Translations under genes and position numbers: made by a program | Shown: positions 7,729 through 16,056 of the stretch, piece by piece | How positions within the stretch are numbered: the first letter of the stretch is position 1 | How the letters are laid out: each line of letters begins with the position of its first letter | Assembly: GCA_020718065.1 (NCBI GenBank) | Contig: DYDE01000026.1 | Span: 1 to 37,620, forward strand | Origin: Marinifilum sp. | GTDB lineage: Bacteria > Bacteroidota > Bacteroidia > Bacteroidales > CG2-30-32-10 | Length of the DNA: 37,620 nucleotides | Reading direction: 5' to 3' | Notes under the pieces: generated by a model | What the model was told of the DNA's origin: nothing | Database searches by the model: none | What the model saw: the letters and a program-made list of their open reading frames with translations, nothing else

Positions 7729-9096
7729 ATGATTGCTAACTTTTCTAAAAGAATTAAATCAGGTTTCCTCATTCTATTACTCATTATGCCATTAATATCA
7801 TTTTGTCGTATAGATAAACATGATATTGTAATTACCAATGTTAACATTGTTGATGTAAAAACAGGGAAAATATTAAAAAATAAAACAATAGCTATTGACA
7901 ATAATCGAATCACTGCCATTTATGATAAGGAAATTATAAGCTCAGATTCAACTATTGTAATTAACGGAAAAGGTAAATATCTCATCCCCGGACTTTGGGA
8001 TATGCATGCTCACTATAAATGGAGCCATGTAGATCTGGATCCCTTACTAATTGCCAATGGTATAACAGGAGTTAGAGAAATGTGGGGTAATATGCCAGCC
8101 TTTGTATATATACCAATAAGAACACAACAGCAAAAGTTATTATCTCCGGATGTTTATCTTTCAGGTGATCTTCTTGATGGAAATCCGCCGTCTTTTCCTG
8201 CAGGCTGTTTAGTAATTACAACACCAAATGAAGCTATTGATGCAGTACAAAGTCAAATTGACAAAAAAGTTGATTTTATTAAAGTTTACAGTAGCTTATC
8301 TGAAGATTGTTTTATGGCTATTGCTAAAGAAGCCAAGAAAAAGAACATCACATTCGCCGGTCATATACCCAATGGAGTTTCAATCTACAAGGCAATTGAA
8401 GCAGGAATGGTCAGCTCGGAACATTTATATGGGTTTCTGAATGCATGCTCATCTGTTGACACATCAAATCAAGCACTTATTAGTACATTTTCCGAAAAAA
8501 GGTTTGATTCTCTATGCTCTGTGTTAGCTAAGAGTGGTATGTGGTTATGCCCAACCTTAACAGTTAACAGGGCAATGGAATATTTAAACGATACGACATT
8601 TACAAATGATAATAGAATGGCGTATCTTCCCGGATATGTTATTGACATATGGAATCAAAAAATAAACCCTTATACAAAAACCGAAATAGATAATTTTGCT
8701 ATAAGTGCAAAAACAAGGTATCTTTTTGAGCTAAACTTAATAGGCAAAATGAATAAGAATGGTGTAAAATTTCTTGCAGGAACCGATTTTCCAAATCCTT
8801 ATGTTTTCCCTGGATTTTCTCTGCACGATGAATTGTCGCTTATGGTTAAGGGAGGTATGCAGACACTTGATGCTTTAAAGACTGCAACAATCAATCCTGC
8901 AATATTTATGAACAAAGAAAATGATTTTGGTTCTGTAGAGGTTGGAAAAATAGCAAGTTTATTACTTTTAAACATGAACCCACTGGAGAATATTGAAAAT
9001 ACAAAAACTATTGAAACTGTTATCATACGAGGAAAGGTGTATAATAGGAAAGCGCTGGATTTAATGTTAGTACAATCAAAATCCAACGGCAGATAA
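7729..9096 (+). CDS. Exported amidohydrolase-superfamily metalloenzyme
   Basis: A 455-residue protein with an N-terminal hydrophobic export segment (about residues 11-26, ending LISFC, a poor lipobox). It then has the amidohydrolase layout: a small beta domain (ITNVNIVDVKTGKIL), PGLWDMHAH with metal-binding H93 and H95, the lysine in VDFIKVY likely to be carboxylated, histidines in FAGHIPNG and SSEHLYG, and the catalytic Asp in LAGTDFPNP. The tail (GSVEVGKIASLLLLN plus VIIRGKVYN) closes the beta domain. It belongs with the imidazolonepropionase-like/Xaa-Pro dipeptidase-type hydrolases, so it probably cleaves a C-N bond in a peptide or cyclic amide in the periplasm. Substrate not predictable. 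It stands alone with its own promoter candidate. Confidence 0.85.
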   Translation: MIANFSKRIKSGFLILLLIMPLISFCRIDKHDIVITNVNIVDVKTGKILKNKTIAIDNNRITAIYDKEIISSDSTIVINGKGKYLIPGLWDMHAHYKWSHVDLDPLLIANGITGVREMWGNMPAFVYIPIRTQQQKLLSPDVYLSGDLLDGNPPSFPAGCLVITTPNEAIDAVQSQIDKKVDFIKVYSSLSEDCFMAIAKEAKKKNITFAGHIPNGVSIYKAIEAGMVSSEHLYGFLNACSSVDTSNQALISTFSEKRFDSLCSVLAKSGMWLCPTLTVNRAMEYLNDTTFTNDNRMAYLPGYVIDIWNQKINPYTKTEIDNFAISAKTRYLFELNLIGKMNKNGVKFLAGTDFPNPYVFPGFSLHDELSLMVKGGMQTLDALKTATINPAIFMNKENDFGSVEVGKIASLLLLNMNPLENIENTKTIETVIIRGKVYNRKALDLMLVQSKSNGR

Positions 9097-9150
9097 ATTG
9101 TTCTATAGATCAGAAACCAAGACAAAACTAAAGTAAGCAGTAAATTATAG

Positions 9151-9615
9151 ATGGAAAACATAACACTACAAGGAGAAGAAAACTTTTTATCTATAACTTT
9201 TGACGATGTTTATGGATTTCCAAACTCAACTTGCCATTGGGGCGGATACGAAGTTCGCACAAATTTAAAAATCAAATCAGGAAACTTTCAAGTTAACTCC
9301 ATACTTTGGACATCGACCGGAGAATTGCATGAATTCTTTCAACAACTAAAAGAATGTAATCGCAACTTGAAAGGAATTGCCAATTATATGTCCTATGAGG
9401 GGAATTTAATATTCACTGCTACTTACGATACAATGGGTCATGTAACTATTAAAGGTGAATTTTCAGAACAAAATCAATTTAATAACAATTTAAGATTTGA
9501 ATTTTTATCAGACCAGACATTTATTTCCAATACAATTCAAGACCTTGAACGAATTTCTGAAAAATATGGAAACATGTTTGGTGTGAAAAAACAAAATAAA
9601 CATACAGTAAATTGA
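9151..9615 (+). CDS. Small cytoplasmic protein, possibly WapI-like immunity family
   Basis: A 154-residue soluble protein without signal peptide or membrane segments. The stretches STCHWGGYEVRTNLKIKSG and SILWTSTGELHEFFQQLKEC recall small proteins annotated as WapI-type immunity proteins, which would neutralise a contact-dependent toxin. That link is from memory of the pattern only, and no toxin gene is next to it; orphan immunity genes are common in such accessory regions. It lies 54 bases after the amidohydrolase, with no separate promoter recognised, and is followed by repeat-rich spacer. Confidence 0.55.
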   Translation: MENITLQGEENFLSITFDDVYGFPNSTCHWGGYEVRTNLKIKSGNFQVNSILWTSTGELHEFFQQLKECNRNLKGIANYMSYEGNLIFTATYDTMGHVTIKGEFSEQNQFNNNLRFEFLSDQTFISNTIQDLERISEKYGNMFGVKKQNKHTVN

Positions 9616-9653
9616 TTTCAGCAGTAGAGAATGTGCAATTATATATCGTAAAT

Positions 9654-9700
9654 CCCTTTGTATGCCTTCGAGCAAACCCTTTGTACACCTTCGTGGTAAA
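9654..9700. repeat. Two tandem copies of a CCCTTTGTA..CCTTCG motif
   Basis: Two adjacent units of 23-24 bases, both starting CCCTTTGTA and containing CCTTCG. Related pieces (CCTTCGTGCAAATCCTTCGTG) recur at about 10374-10395. This type of short CTTTGTG/CTTCGTG intergenic iteration is seen in many Bacteroidota spacers. No coding role visible. The surrounding 9616-9869 spacer holds nothing else except the promoter candidate at 9823. Confidence 0.6.
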
Positions 9701-9822
9701 AATAACTGCAAATCAAAAATTTCTACTAATGTAATCGTAAGTAACTTTACTATCCCCGTAATACATCATTTATTTTTTTAATTGAAACATGCTAAATTTT
9801 ACAAACAAAAAAAACATTTAAC

Positions 9823-9830
9823 TAAATTTG
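9823..9830 (+). promoter_or_regulatory. Bacteroidota -7 element, TAAATTTG
   Basis: Exact TAnnTTTG match 39 bases before the ATG of the frameshifted membrane-protein gene at 9870. It is the same octamer as the candidate before the amidohydrolase. Confidence 0.35.
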
Positions 9831-9869
9831 TAATTAATTGCGTTATATATCTCAAACAATTCAATTAAA

Positions 9870-10254
9870 ATGGAAATAAAAGAAAATTCTTTAAAAGCAG
9901 GAGAAAAAATAGCAACATCAGTCTGGTGGCGAAAAAAGAGGATAAAATATAATATTGGCCTTATTATTAGTGGTATTATTGCATTTATCATTTACCGCAA
10001 TTATTGTAGAAAAACTTGTTAAACCCAATAATCCCGATGCAGAAATGAATTTGATTTTTATATTTATTCAGGGGCTCTTTTATCTAATATGCATGCTAAT
10101 CGCTAATATTTTCTATTTTTTAGGACCAATAGCAGAAAAGCTAATAAAACCAAAAAATATAAACATATACCGAAAAATAACCTTTGGATTGGGTTTTTGG
10201 TTTTCTTTCGCTTTGCCTTTTTCAATTCCAGTGGTTCTCCTTATAAATATTTAA
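9870..10254 (+). pseudogene. Frameshifted small membrane protein
   Basis: ATG 9870 opens MEIKENSLKAGEKIATSVWW, then a hydrophobic helix, and then a TAA at about 10020. The next frame, listed as an ORF from 9955, carries VEKLVKPNNPDAEMN and two further hydrophobic helices, and ends at 10254. Dropping one T from ATTTACC at about 9990 joins the two frames as IIAFIITAIIVEKLVKP, giving about 127 residues with three membrane segments. I do not recognise a named family. The original ORF call (9955 start) would lack the charged N-terminus and begin inside the first helix, which supports a frame break. It may be a true lesion or a sequencing error. Confidence 0.6.
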
Positions 10255-10312
10255 TGAAATATGAAACAATCTCCTCTTGTGCGAAGATTGTAGGCATCAT
10301 CAAATCGCAAAC

Positions 10313-10451
10313 CCCAAACTTCCAGCAAGTGCAATCGTAAATCAAAAATCGTAAATCGTAAATAACGTTGTGTGCCTTCGTGCAAATCCTTCGTGTTTGT
10401 GGTTAAGAAAAATCGTAAATCCCAAAACTTTCAGCAAGTGCAATCGTAAAT
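10313..10451. repeat. 108-base spaced direct repeat with iterated ATCGTAAAT
   Basis: CCCAAACTTCCAGCAAGTGC at 10313 recurs nearly unchanged at 10421 (CCCAAAACTTTCAGCAAGTG), and both copies run on into AATCGTAAAT. Between them are tandem ATCGTAAAT units and CCTTCGTG motifs. The same ATCGTAAAT unit is iterated again at about 11195-11225 and near 11325. No gene is visible. Confidence 0.65.
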
Positions 10452-10510
10452 AAAAAAGACTTTTTCAAATTTTTTTCCTCTTTAAAAAATTCTACGAATC
10501 AATTCCCTGC

Positions 10511-10993
10511 CATTCTGTCACATCCCGAGGCTCCGCGACGACGTCCGCTGACATTCTGTCACGTTCGGAGACTCCGCAACAACATCCGACGACTCCTTGA
10601 CCTCGTCCAAACTCTCTGCGACATCATCCCAAGACTCCGAAAACACATCCAAACAGTCAGAGACCTCGTTCAGACAGTCCGAGATCTCGTCCAACGTCTC
10701 AGCGATGACGGCCAGATAGTCCGAGACAACATCCCAAAACTCCGAAAACACATCCAGACAGTCCGCAAACTAGTCCAACAACTCTTCGACAACATCCAGA
10801 AACGCCGCTATCTCATCCAAACAATCCGCAACAACGTCCAACAACTCCGAGGCCACATCCAGATAATCCGAGGCCTCGTCCAGATAATCCGAGGCCTCGT
10901 CCAAACAATCTGCGACGATGTCCAGATACTATGCAATGACTTCCAACGATTCCGAGATATCATCCAAACAATCCACGACCTCGTCCTACTAAT
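10511..10993. repeat. Degenerate 21-bp tandem repeat array, about 23 units
   Basis: Consensus close to TCCGAGGCCTCGTCCAGATAA; this 21-mer occurs twice in immediate succession near 10865-10905, and diverged copies fill the rest. The array is much more GC-rich than its surroundings. Because 21 is divisible by three, each strand shows a heptapeptide pattern: an LDEVSDC-like acidic heptad on the - strand and a PRPRPDN-like heptad on the + strand. The - frame is broken by two TAG codons and the + frame by at least three TGA codons, so neither encodes a whole protein. The flanking gene-free stretch (10255-11395) holds only ATCGTAAAT repeats, a promoter candidate and doubtful short ORFs. Confidence 0.8.
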
Positions 10994-11368
10994 CCTCTCT
11001 CAAGTCCACCCCTCCCCTATCAATGTTAAATATTTATAAGTTCACGTCCAAAAACATGCTGACTAATTGAAACAATTCCTCCTACCCGCAAATTCTCAAA
11101 ACATATTACAAAAAAGACATTCGTACATACCAAAAGCCAATTCCACAAATTACCAATCCTATAATACCAACTTCTCTGTAATTTCCACCTCCTTAATCGT
11201 AAATCGTAAATCCAAAATCGTAAATTTCTCTAGGGTTCTCTGCGTATTCTTTGCGAATTCTATATTAAAAAATTCACAAATCTTAAATCCAAAACTTGCA
11301 GCATAGTCGAACTATCGCAAATCGTAAATTATAAAATTATTTTTTTATAATAAAATTAGATATATCTT

Positions 11369-11376
11369 TACTTTTG
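11369..11376 (+). promoter_or_regulatory. Bacteroidota -7 element, TACTTTTG
   Basis: Exact TAnnTTTG match ending 19 bases before ATG 11396. The identical octamer precedes the transketolase operon and the murL gene, which supports it as a genuine sigma-ABfr type element. Confidence 0.45.
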
Positions 11377-11395
11377 TTTTTTAAAGTAACATCTT

Positions 11396-12079
11396 ATGGG
11401 TTTAGATTTCAAAAAAATAAAAAACTTATTTGTAGTTGAAAGCGACATAGATCAATCTCAAGCAAATTTAAAAAAAGAAGAAACTTCTACTCCAAATCAA
11501 AACAATATACAAAAAAATAATACCAATCCACCTCCAGTTTCAAATTTAAACCAAACAAACACAGGTGGAAACTACGATCAAAAAATCTTCGATTCGCTCA
11601 TTAAAGTATTAGAAGACAAAAATCTTCCTGGAGAAGATTATATGGAGTTTATGGAAGCACTCCAGAACATGAAGAACATTCAGCTCGACGAATCGGTTAA
11701 AATGCAAACAGTATTAGCAACCCTTTCTACCAAAGGACTCTCAAAACAAAAAATCCTCGAAAGTGCCGATTTCTATATAAAAGTTTTAGAAGATGAAAAA
11801 AACAAATTTAATGAAGCCCTAAAACAGGAAACAGCAAAGCAAGTCGAATCTAAACAAAAAGAAATAAAGGATCTTGAGGAGCAAAACAAAGCAAAAGCTG
11901 ATCAAATAGCACAACTAACTTCAGAAATAAATCAAAATCAACAACAAATAACCAAAGTAAAAACATTGCTCGACGAAGCATCATTAAAAATAAAAGCGAC
12001 AGAAAACAATTTCATATTTACCTTTGAAGCAGTTATTTCTCAAATTAAAAACAATTCAAATAAAATCAATTCAATATAA
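11396..12079 (+). CDS. Coiled-coil protein of unknown function
   Basis: A 227-residue cytoplasmic protein with no signal peptide. It has a short basic start (MGLDFKKIKNLFVVES), a disordered Asn/Pro/Thr/Gln-rich linker (about residues 25-60), a compact helical region (about 62-120, with IFDSLIKVLEDKNLPGEDY), and a long coiled coil (about 130-215) with heptads such as EIKDLEEQNKAKADQIAQLT. It is the first of a two-gene operon, 26 bases before a membrane-anchored coiled-coil protein. The layout suggests a partner or cytoplasmic adaptor of that protein. I recognise no named family and assign no function. Confidence 0.7.
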   Translation: MGLDFKKIKNLFVVESDIDQSQANLKKEETSTPNQNNIQKNNTNPPPVSNLNQTNTGGNYDQKIFDSLIKVLEDKNLPGEDYMEFMEALQNMKNIQLDESVKMQTVLATLSTKGLSKQKILESADFYIKVLEDEKNKFNEALKQETAKQVESKQKEIKDLEEQNKAKADQIAQLTSEINQNQQQITKVKTLLDEASLKIKATENNFIFTFEAVISQIKNNSNKINSI

Positions 12080-12090
12080 TTTAAACAAAT

Positions 12091-12096
12091 AGGAGG
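12091..12096 (+). promoter_or_regulatory. Canonical Shine-Dalgarno AGGAGG
   Basis: AGGAGG lies 9 bases before ATG 12106. Full Shine-Dalgarno sequences are rare in Bacteroidota and I saw no other this strong in the window, so it fixes the start of the downstream gene and suggests high or independent translation. Confidence 0.75.
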
Positions 12097-12105
12097 TTCA
12101 TTATT

Positions 12106-13146
12106 ATGTTAGATATGTCATCATCAGGCTCAGGCAATAAAACACCAAAAAGTTTCTGGAAACGACCTGAAGGTATCACAGGGGGTCTTTTTTTGGGAGG
12201 TATTATTTTAGGAGCAGGGTATCTTTTATATACTTTCTTGCCTTTTATCGTTTCAATATTACAGAATACGCTCAAAGCTACCATCTTTTTTGTTCTATTA
12301 GCTGCTTTGATATATGTTATTCTCGATAAAAAATTCAGAACACTAATTTGGTACATGTATAAAAGCATAATGCGTGCTGTTACTTCTTGGTTCGTTCAAA
12401 TAGATCCCATCGGAATATTAGAAACTTATGTTGAAGACCTATACAAAAACCTCCGTGAAATGGATGGACATATTGCTAAATTAAAAGGTCAGGTAGCAAA
12501 ACTTCAAAGAGTTATCGACGACAATTCCCGCGAAATGGAAGAAAGCATGCGCATGGCCGAACAGGCTAAAAAAGCAGGCAACAAAGATATTCTTATTATT
12601 AATACCCGCCAATATGGGAGACTAGAAGAATCTAACAAACGATATAAAGAACTTCTGAGTAAAATGGAGATTTTATATCGCATTCTTTCCAAAATGTATA
12701 AGAACTCTGGTTATCTTATCAAAGATATAGAAAACGAAGTTCGTATGCGCAAACAAGAACGTGCAGCAATTCAGGCTGGATATTCAGCAATGAAAAGAGC
12801 AATGTCAATTATCAATGGTGATCCCGATAAAAAAATGATGTTCGATATGGCTATGGAAGCTATTGTTGACGATGTCAGCAACAAAGTTGGAGAAATGGAA
12901 CGATTTATGGAAGTATCATCCACCTTTATTGACAGTATTGATCTGCAAAATGGCATTTACGAACAAAAAGGGCTGGAATTGTTAGAAAAAATGGAAAACG
13001 ATGGCATTTCATTCTTAATGGCAAGCAACAAAACAAAAGAAATTCCAACAGCCGAAGAAGCAAAAATTATTCCGAATAGCGAAACAGATAAAAATACAGT
13101 TGACGATAAGGCTACAGATAATAACTACAAGAGTTTCTTTAATTAA
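12106..13146 (+). CDS. Membrane-anchored long helical protein, PspA-like in outline
   Basis: 346 residues. Two hydrophobic helices lie near the N-terminus (about residues 26-48 and 52-72), followed by a long charged helical region (about 95-300) with coiled-coil stretches such as EMDGHIAKLKGQVAKLQRV and RQYGRLEESNKRYKELLSKM, and an acidic, disordered tail. The helical part resembles PspA/IM30 proteins in composition and layout, but PspA has no such transmembrane pair, so I treat this only as a resemblance. The start is set by an AGGAGG. It pairs with the coiled-coil gene 26 bases upstream and ends in a strong terminator. A role in membrane maintenance is possible but unproven. Confidence 0.7.
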   Translation: MLDMSSSGSGNKTPKSFWKRPEGITGGLFLGGIILGAGYLLYTFLPFIVSILQNTLKATIFFVLLAALIYVILDKKFRTLIWYMYKSIMRAVTSWFVQIDPIGILETYVEDLYKNLREMDGHIAKLKGQVAKLQRVIDDNSREMEESMRMAEQAKKAGNKDILIINTRQYGRLEESNKRYKELLSKMEILYRILSKMYKNSGYLIKDIENEVRMRKQERAAIQAGYSAMKRAMSIINGDPDKKMMFDMAMEAIVDDVSNKVGEMERFMEVSSTFIDSIDLQNGIYEQKGLELLEKMENDGISFLMASNKTKEIPTAEEAKIIPNSETDKNTVDDKATDNNYKSFFN

Positions 13147-13168
13147 AATCTGACTTTAATATATTATT

Positions 13169-13231
13169 AGCCAACATTTCATAGAATTATTAATACAACT
13201 TTTAATAATCTGTGAATTGTTGGCTTTTTTT
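13169..13231 (+). terminator. Long rho-independent terminator of the coiled-coil operon
   Basis: The outer stem AGCCAACA (13169-13176) pairs with TGTTGGCT (13218-13225). An inner stem ATTATTAA/TTAATAAT pairs perfectly within it, joined by partly paired flanks. Seven T (13225-13231) follow on the + strand. The convergent murD gene ends 13 bases further on; its strand has no T-run after the hairpin. Confidence 0.8.
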
Positions 13232-13243
13232 ATTGCTTTTTCC

Positions 13244-14623
13244 TTAGCCTTTCACCAATTCTTTAAACAATCTACCCCGTTCTTCAAAATTTTTAAACAT
13301 CCCATAACTAGCTGCAGCAGGAGATAACAAACAAATTGTATTTGTTCGGGTTTTGTTTTTAGCAACGTCCACAGCCTCTTCAAAAGTCTTTACAGTAAAG
13401 TATTGCTGCGAATTAATATTTTCATATTTATTTAATTCAAATAATATTCTTAAACCTGCTTTTTCTATAAAAATAAAATGTTCAATTTTTGTATTAATTA
13501 AAAATGCAGCCAAATCGCAATAATTAATACCCCTGTCAAAACCTCCCAGGATTATCGTATTGACATTTTTTAAAGTTTTAATAGCTTCTATCGTCGCTTC
13601 AGGAATTGTTGCAATAGAATCGTTATAATAAATTATATCATTATATTTTCCAACATATTCAATTCGGTGTTCCAATCCTTTGAATTCAGTAATTCCTTTT
13701 TTAATATATTCATCAGGTATCACTTTTGCTTTACAAGCAATAGTCGCAGCTATGATGTTCAACAAATTATGATCTCCTTTCAAAAAAAGATCTTTGCTTA
13801 TTTCAAACTCAAAAACAAGCTGATTATTCGGTTTTAATATTATAGAATTATTGCTCACAAATACATCGTTTTCTGAATTTTCTGTAAGCGAATAAGGTAG
13901 TACTTTACTTTTTATTTTGTTTTCATTTAACAATGATTTTATAAGCTCATCTTCTTTATGAAAAATAAAAAAATCTCTTTCCTTCTGATACTTGGCAATA
14001 TTAAACTTTGAAAGTTGATAATCTTTATAATTATTGTAATGATCAAGGTGCTCCTGAAATAAATTAAGTAATATGGAAATATGGGGTGATACAGATACGT
14101 ATTCTAACTGATGAGAAGATAATTCACAAACAATAATAGTGTTATCGTCAATATTATCAATCATATCAAAAGGAGGAACACCAATATTTCCAACTAAAAT
14201 GGAATTATTATTAAAAGAATGAACAATATTAAATATCAGACTTGATGTTGTGCTTTTTCCTTTGGTTCCAGTAATACCTATTATTTGATTTCTGTATTGA
14301 CTCAAAAACATATTGGTTTGCGAAGTAATATTTTCCTTATTTACTTTCGTTTGCAAATTGTTTAATGAAATTCCTGGTGTTTTTATTATTAGATCAAATT
14401 CATCAATAAAATTTAAATATTCCCTTCCCAAAATAAAATGCACGAATTTGTCTTTTTTCAATGCATCCGATTTATTCAAAATGTTTTCATCTAAATCTGC
14501 AATAGTAATAATAAGTTCTGGAAAATACTTTCTAAATGTTTTATAAGTTGATTCCCCCTCGCGACCATAACCAAGAATCAATATGTTTTTATTTTGAATT
14601 AACTGATATAGATATTCCTTCAT
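13244..14623 (-). CDS. murD: UDP-N-acetylmuramoyl-L-alanine glutamate ligase (MurD type, probably MurD2)
   Basis: A 459-residue Mur ligase that adds glutamate to UDP-MurNAc-L-Ala with ATP in the cytoplasm. Seen: N-terminal Rossmann motif ILILGYGREG, ATP loop GTKGKSTT (about 119-126), VGNIGVPPFD, CELSSHQLEYV, FQEHLDHY with a following lysine in KFNIAKYQ as the carbamylation candidate, GDHNLLNIIAA, GLEHRIEYV, YYNDSIATIP and the C-terminal LLSPAAASYGMFKNFEERG. It starts immediately after the stop of a MurL-type gene, with no base between. In Xanthomonas a MurD2-MurL pair first adds L-Glu and then epimerises it, so this ligase may use L-Glu. The ligase family is certain; L-Glu specificity is inference from the neighbour. 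Confidence 0.93.
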   Translation of the reverse strand: MKEYLYQLIQNKNILILGYGREGESTYKTFRKYFPELIITIADLDENILNKSDALKKDKFVHFILGREYLNFIDEFDLIIKTPGISLNNLQTKVNKENITSQTNMFLSQYRNQIIGITGTKGKSTTSSLIFNIVHSFNNNSILVGNIGVPPFDMIDNIDDNTIIVCELSSHQLEYVSVSPHISILLNLFQEHLDHYNNYKDYQLSKFNIAKYQKERDFFIFHKEDELIKSLLNENKIKSKVLPYSLTENSENDVFVSNNSIILKPNNQLVFEFEISKDLFLKGDHNLLNIIAATIACKAKVIPDEYIKKGITEFKGLEHRIEYVGKYNDIIYYNDSIATIPEATIEAIKTLKNVNTIILGGFDRGINYCDLAAFLINTKIEHFIFIEKAGLRILFELNKYENINSQQYFTVKTFEEAVDVAKNKTRTNTICLLSPAAASYGMFKNFEERGRLFKELVKG

Positions 14624-16003
14624 TTACATATATTTCTTTAAAGTATTTTCAAAATCAACATTTAAAAAATGTTCCTCATTAAATTGTTTCAAAAGTTTAA
14701 CTTCATCAATTCCTTTAAAACGCTCATAATTCTTTAGGGTTTTATAATAATTCAATAAATATGGTAAATCTTCATTTGATGAATAATGCTTTTTTAAAGT
14801 TAAACAAAGCGCAATATTCACTTCATCAACAGTTCCAACGCATTCAAAAGGCTTAACATTCTCATTTCCTATCAGTTGATTAAAGTAATGCATCATTTCA
14901 GAATCATTTAGAATATTTTCACCATAAATTCTAATCAACTCATTTGATGATATGAATGGAGAAAGAATAATAAAAGTAAATAAACATTTTGGGCATTTAC
15001 AGCACCATTCATCAACTTTGCTTCCAACATTACAACTTCTGAAAGACTTGAATTGTTTTTTGCAATCAGAAAATAACTTCGCTATCTGCAATTCACTTAA
15101 AGGTCTTAAAAAACTAAAATAATTAAAATCCTCCGAAACAAACTCTTTCACATACAATCTAAAATCTCTTTCAAATTCATATGACTTAGAATACTGATGA
15201 TTAATATTGCTGCCATCTACCGTTGCTTCATTAGCACTTGATTCGTTAGATAATGCAATGTTTTTTCTCTTCACTATTGCTGCTATTAATATTGAAACAA
15301 AAGCCAATAATGCCGAAAAAGGCGTATGTCCATTTAAAAACCCTTTATTGTTTAAATCAATAAGATTTGGGTCAATCGTTCTATATATTTTTATAATGCT
15401 ATCATCATTAAACCCAGCATTTTTTGCAGTATCAATACTTGCTTTTCTCGGATTTAAAATTAAACATAAATTATCTTTGTATTCTCTGTTCAATAATTCC
15501 ATTGTTACTATTGAATCTTTTCCACCACCAACTGGAATTATATTAGAATCAATAAGTTCATATTTTTCTTTCTCAGACTTAATTGTTGCATTACATTCAA
15601 TTTCCATAAAAGAATCTTCATTTATATCAATAGAATTGATGTAAAAAAACTCTCCCAGTCCATTGTAATATATTTTTTTCCAAAAAGATATTTGTTTTTC
15701 CTCAAGCAAAAATGGTTTAATAATAACCTTTTTTGAACAAGTCGCTTTCCAGTAACTTATTAATTCAACCATTCCAATATGAAAAACCAGATTATTCAAT
15801 TTCTTTTTTGACAATATTTCATATTTTAACGAATTTGTTATTGGAATTCTAATAGTTGGTTTAAAATAAAACCTCTCAGAAATATTAAAGAAATAAGTTA
15901 TTAACAATTCATTTTCTTTAAGTTGTACTTTAAAATCATCAAAAGAAAAAAGAGGATAAGAATTTCTCAGGTCAATAAATTTGTTATGATTTGAAGTTCT
16001 CAC
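14624..16003 (-). CDS. murL: MurL-type epimerase of UDP-MurNAc-L-Ala-L-Glu
   Basis: 459 residues. A P-loop-like PVGGGKDS (157-164), LNPRKASIDTA, NGHTPFSALLAF (224-235), ALSNESSANE (250-259) and a cysteine cluster EWCCKCPKC (332-340) match what I recall of MurL. This epimerase converts the terminal L-Glu of UDP-MurNAc-L-Ala-L-Glu to D-Glu in an ATP-dependent way and replaces the MurI plus classical MurD route. Its stop codon directly abuts the ATG of the MurD-type ligase, so the two are translationally linked. The start is GTG 16003; there is no ATG before residue 78. A TACTTTTG promoter lies 53 bases upstream. Other PP-loop ATPases could share the GGGKDS motif, but the pairing with murD makes MurL by far the best reading. 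Confidence 0.8.
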   Translation of the reverse strand: MRTSNHNKFIDLRNSYPLFSFDDFKVQLKENELLITYFFNISERFYFKPTIRIPITNSLKYEILSKKKLNNLVFHIGMVELISYWKATCSKKVIIKPFLLEEKQISFWKKIYYNGLGEFFYINSIDINEDSFMEIECNATIKSEKEKYELIDSNIIPVGGGKDSIVTMELLNREYKDNLCLILNPRKASIDTAKNAGFNDDSIIKIYRTIDPNLIDLNNKGFLNGHTPFSALLAFVSILIAAIVKRKNIALSNESSANEATVDGSNINHQYSKSYEFERDFRLYVKEFVSEDFNYFSFLRPLSELQIAKLFSDCKKQFKSFRSCNVGSKVDEWCCKCPKCLFTFIILSPFISSNELIRIYGENILNDSEMMHYFNQLIGNENVKPFECVGTVDEVNIALCLTLKKHYSSNEDLPYLLNYYKTLKNYERFKGIDEVKLLKQFNEEHFLNVDFENTLKKYM

Positions 16004-16056
16004 TATTGATTTTATATATGGTATTATTTTTGATAAAATATTATTAGTTCACAATT

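Noticed and set aside
10518-10751. 77-residue - strand ORF in the 21-bp array
   Set aside because: It is only a window of the repeat between in-frame stops, starts at a GTG inside a unit, and ends in unrelated sequence; treated as part of the repeat.
10511-10993. CRISPR array or structural RNA
   Set aside because: No alternation of constant repeat and unique spacer; units are contiguous and diverged throughout.
11067-11306. 79-residue + strand ORF
   Set aside because: It runs through ATCGTAAAT repeat sequence, as in other gene-free spacers, and shows no protein-like features.
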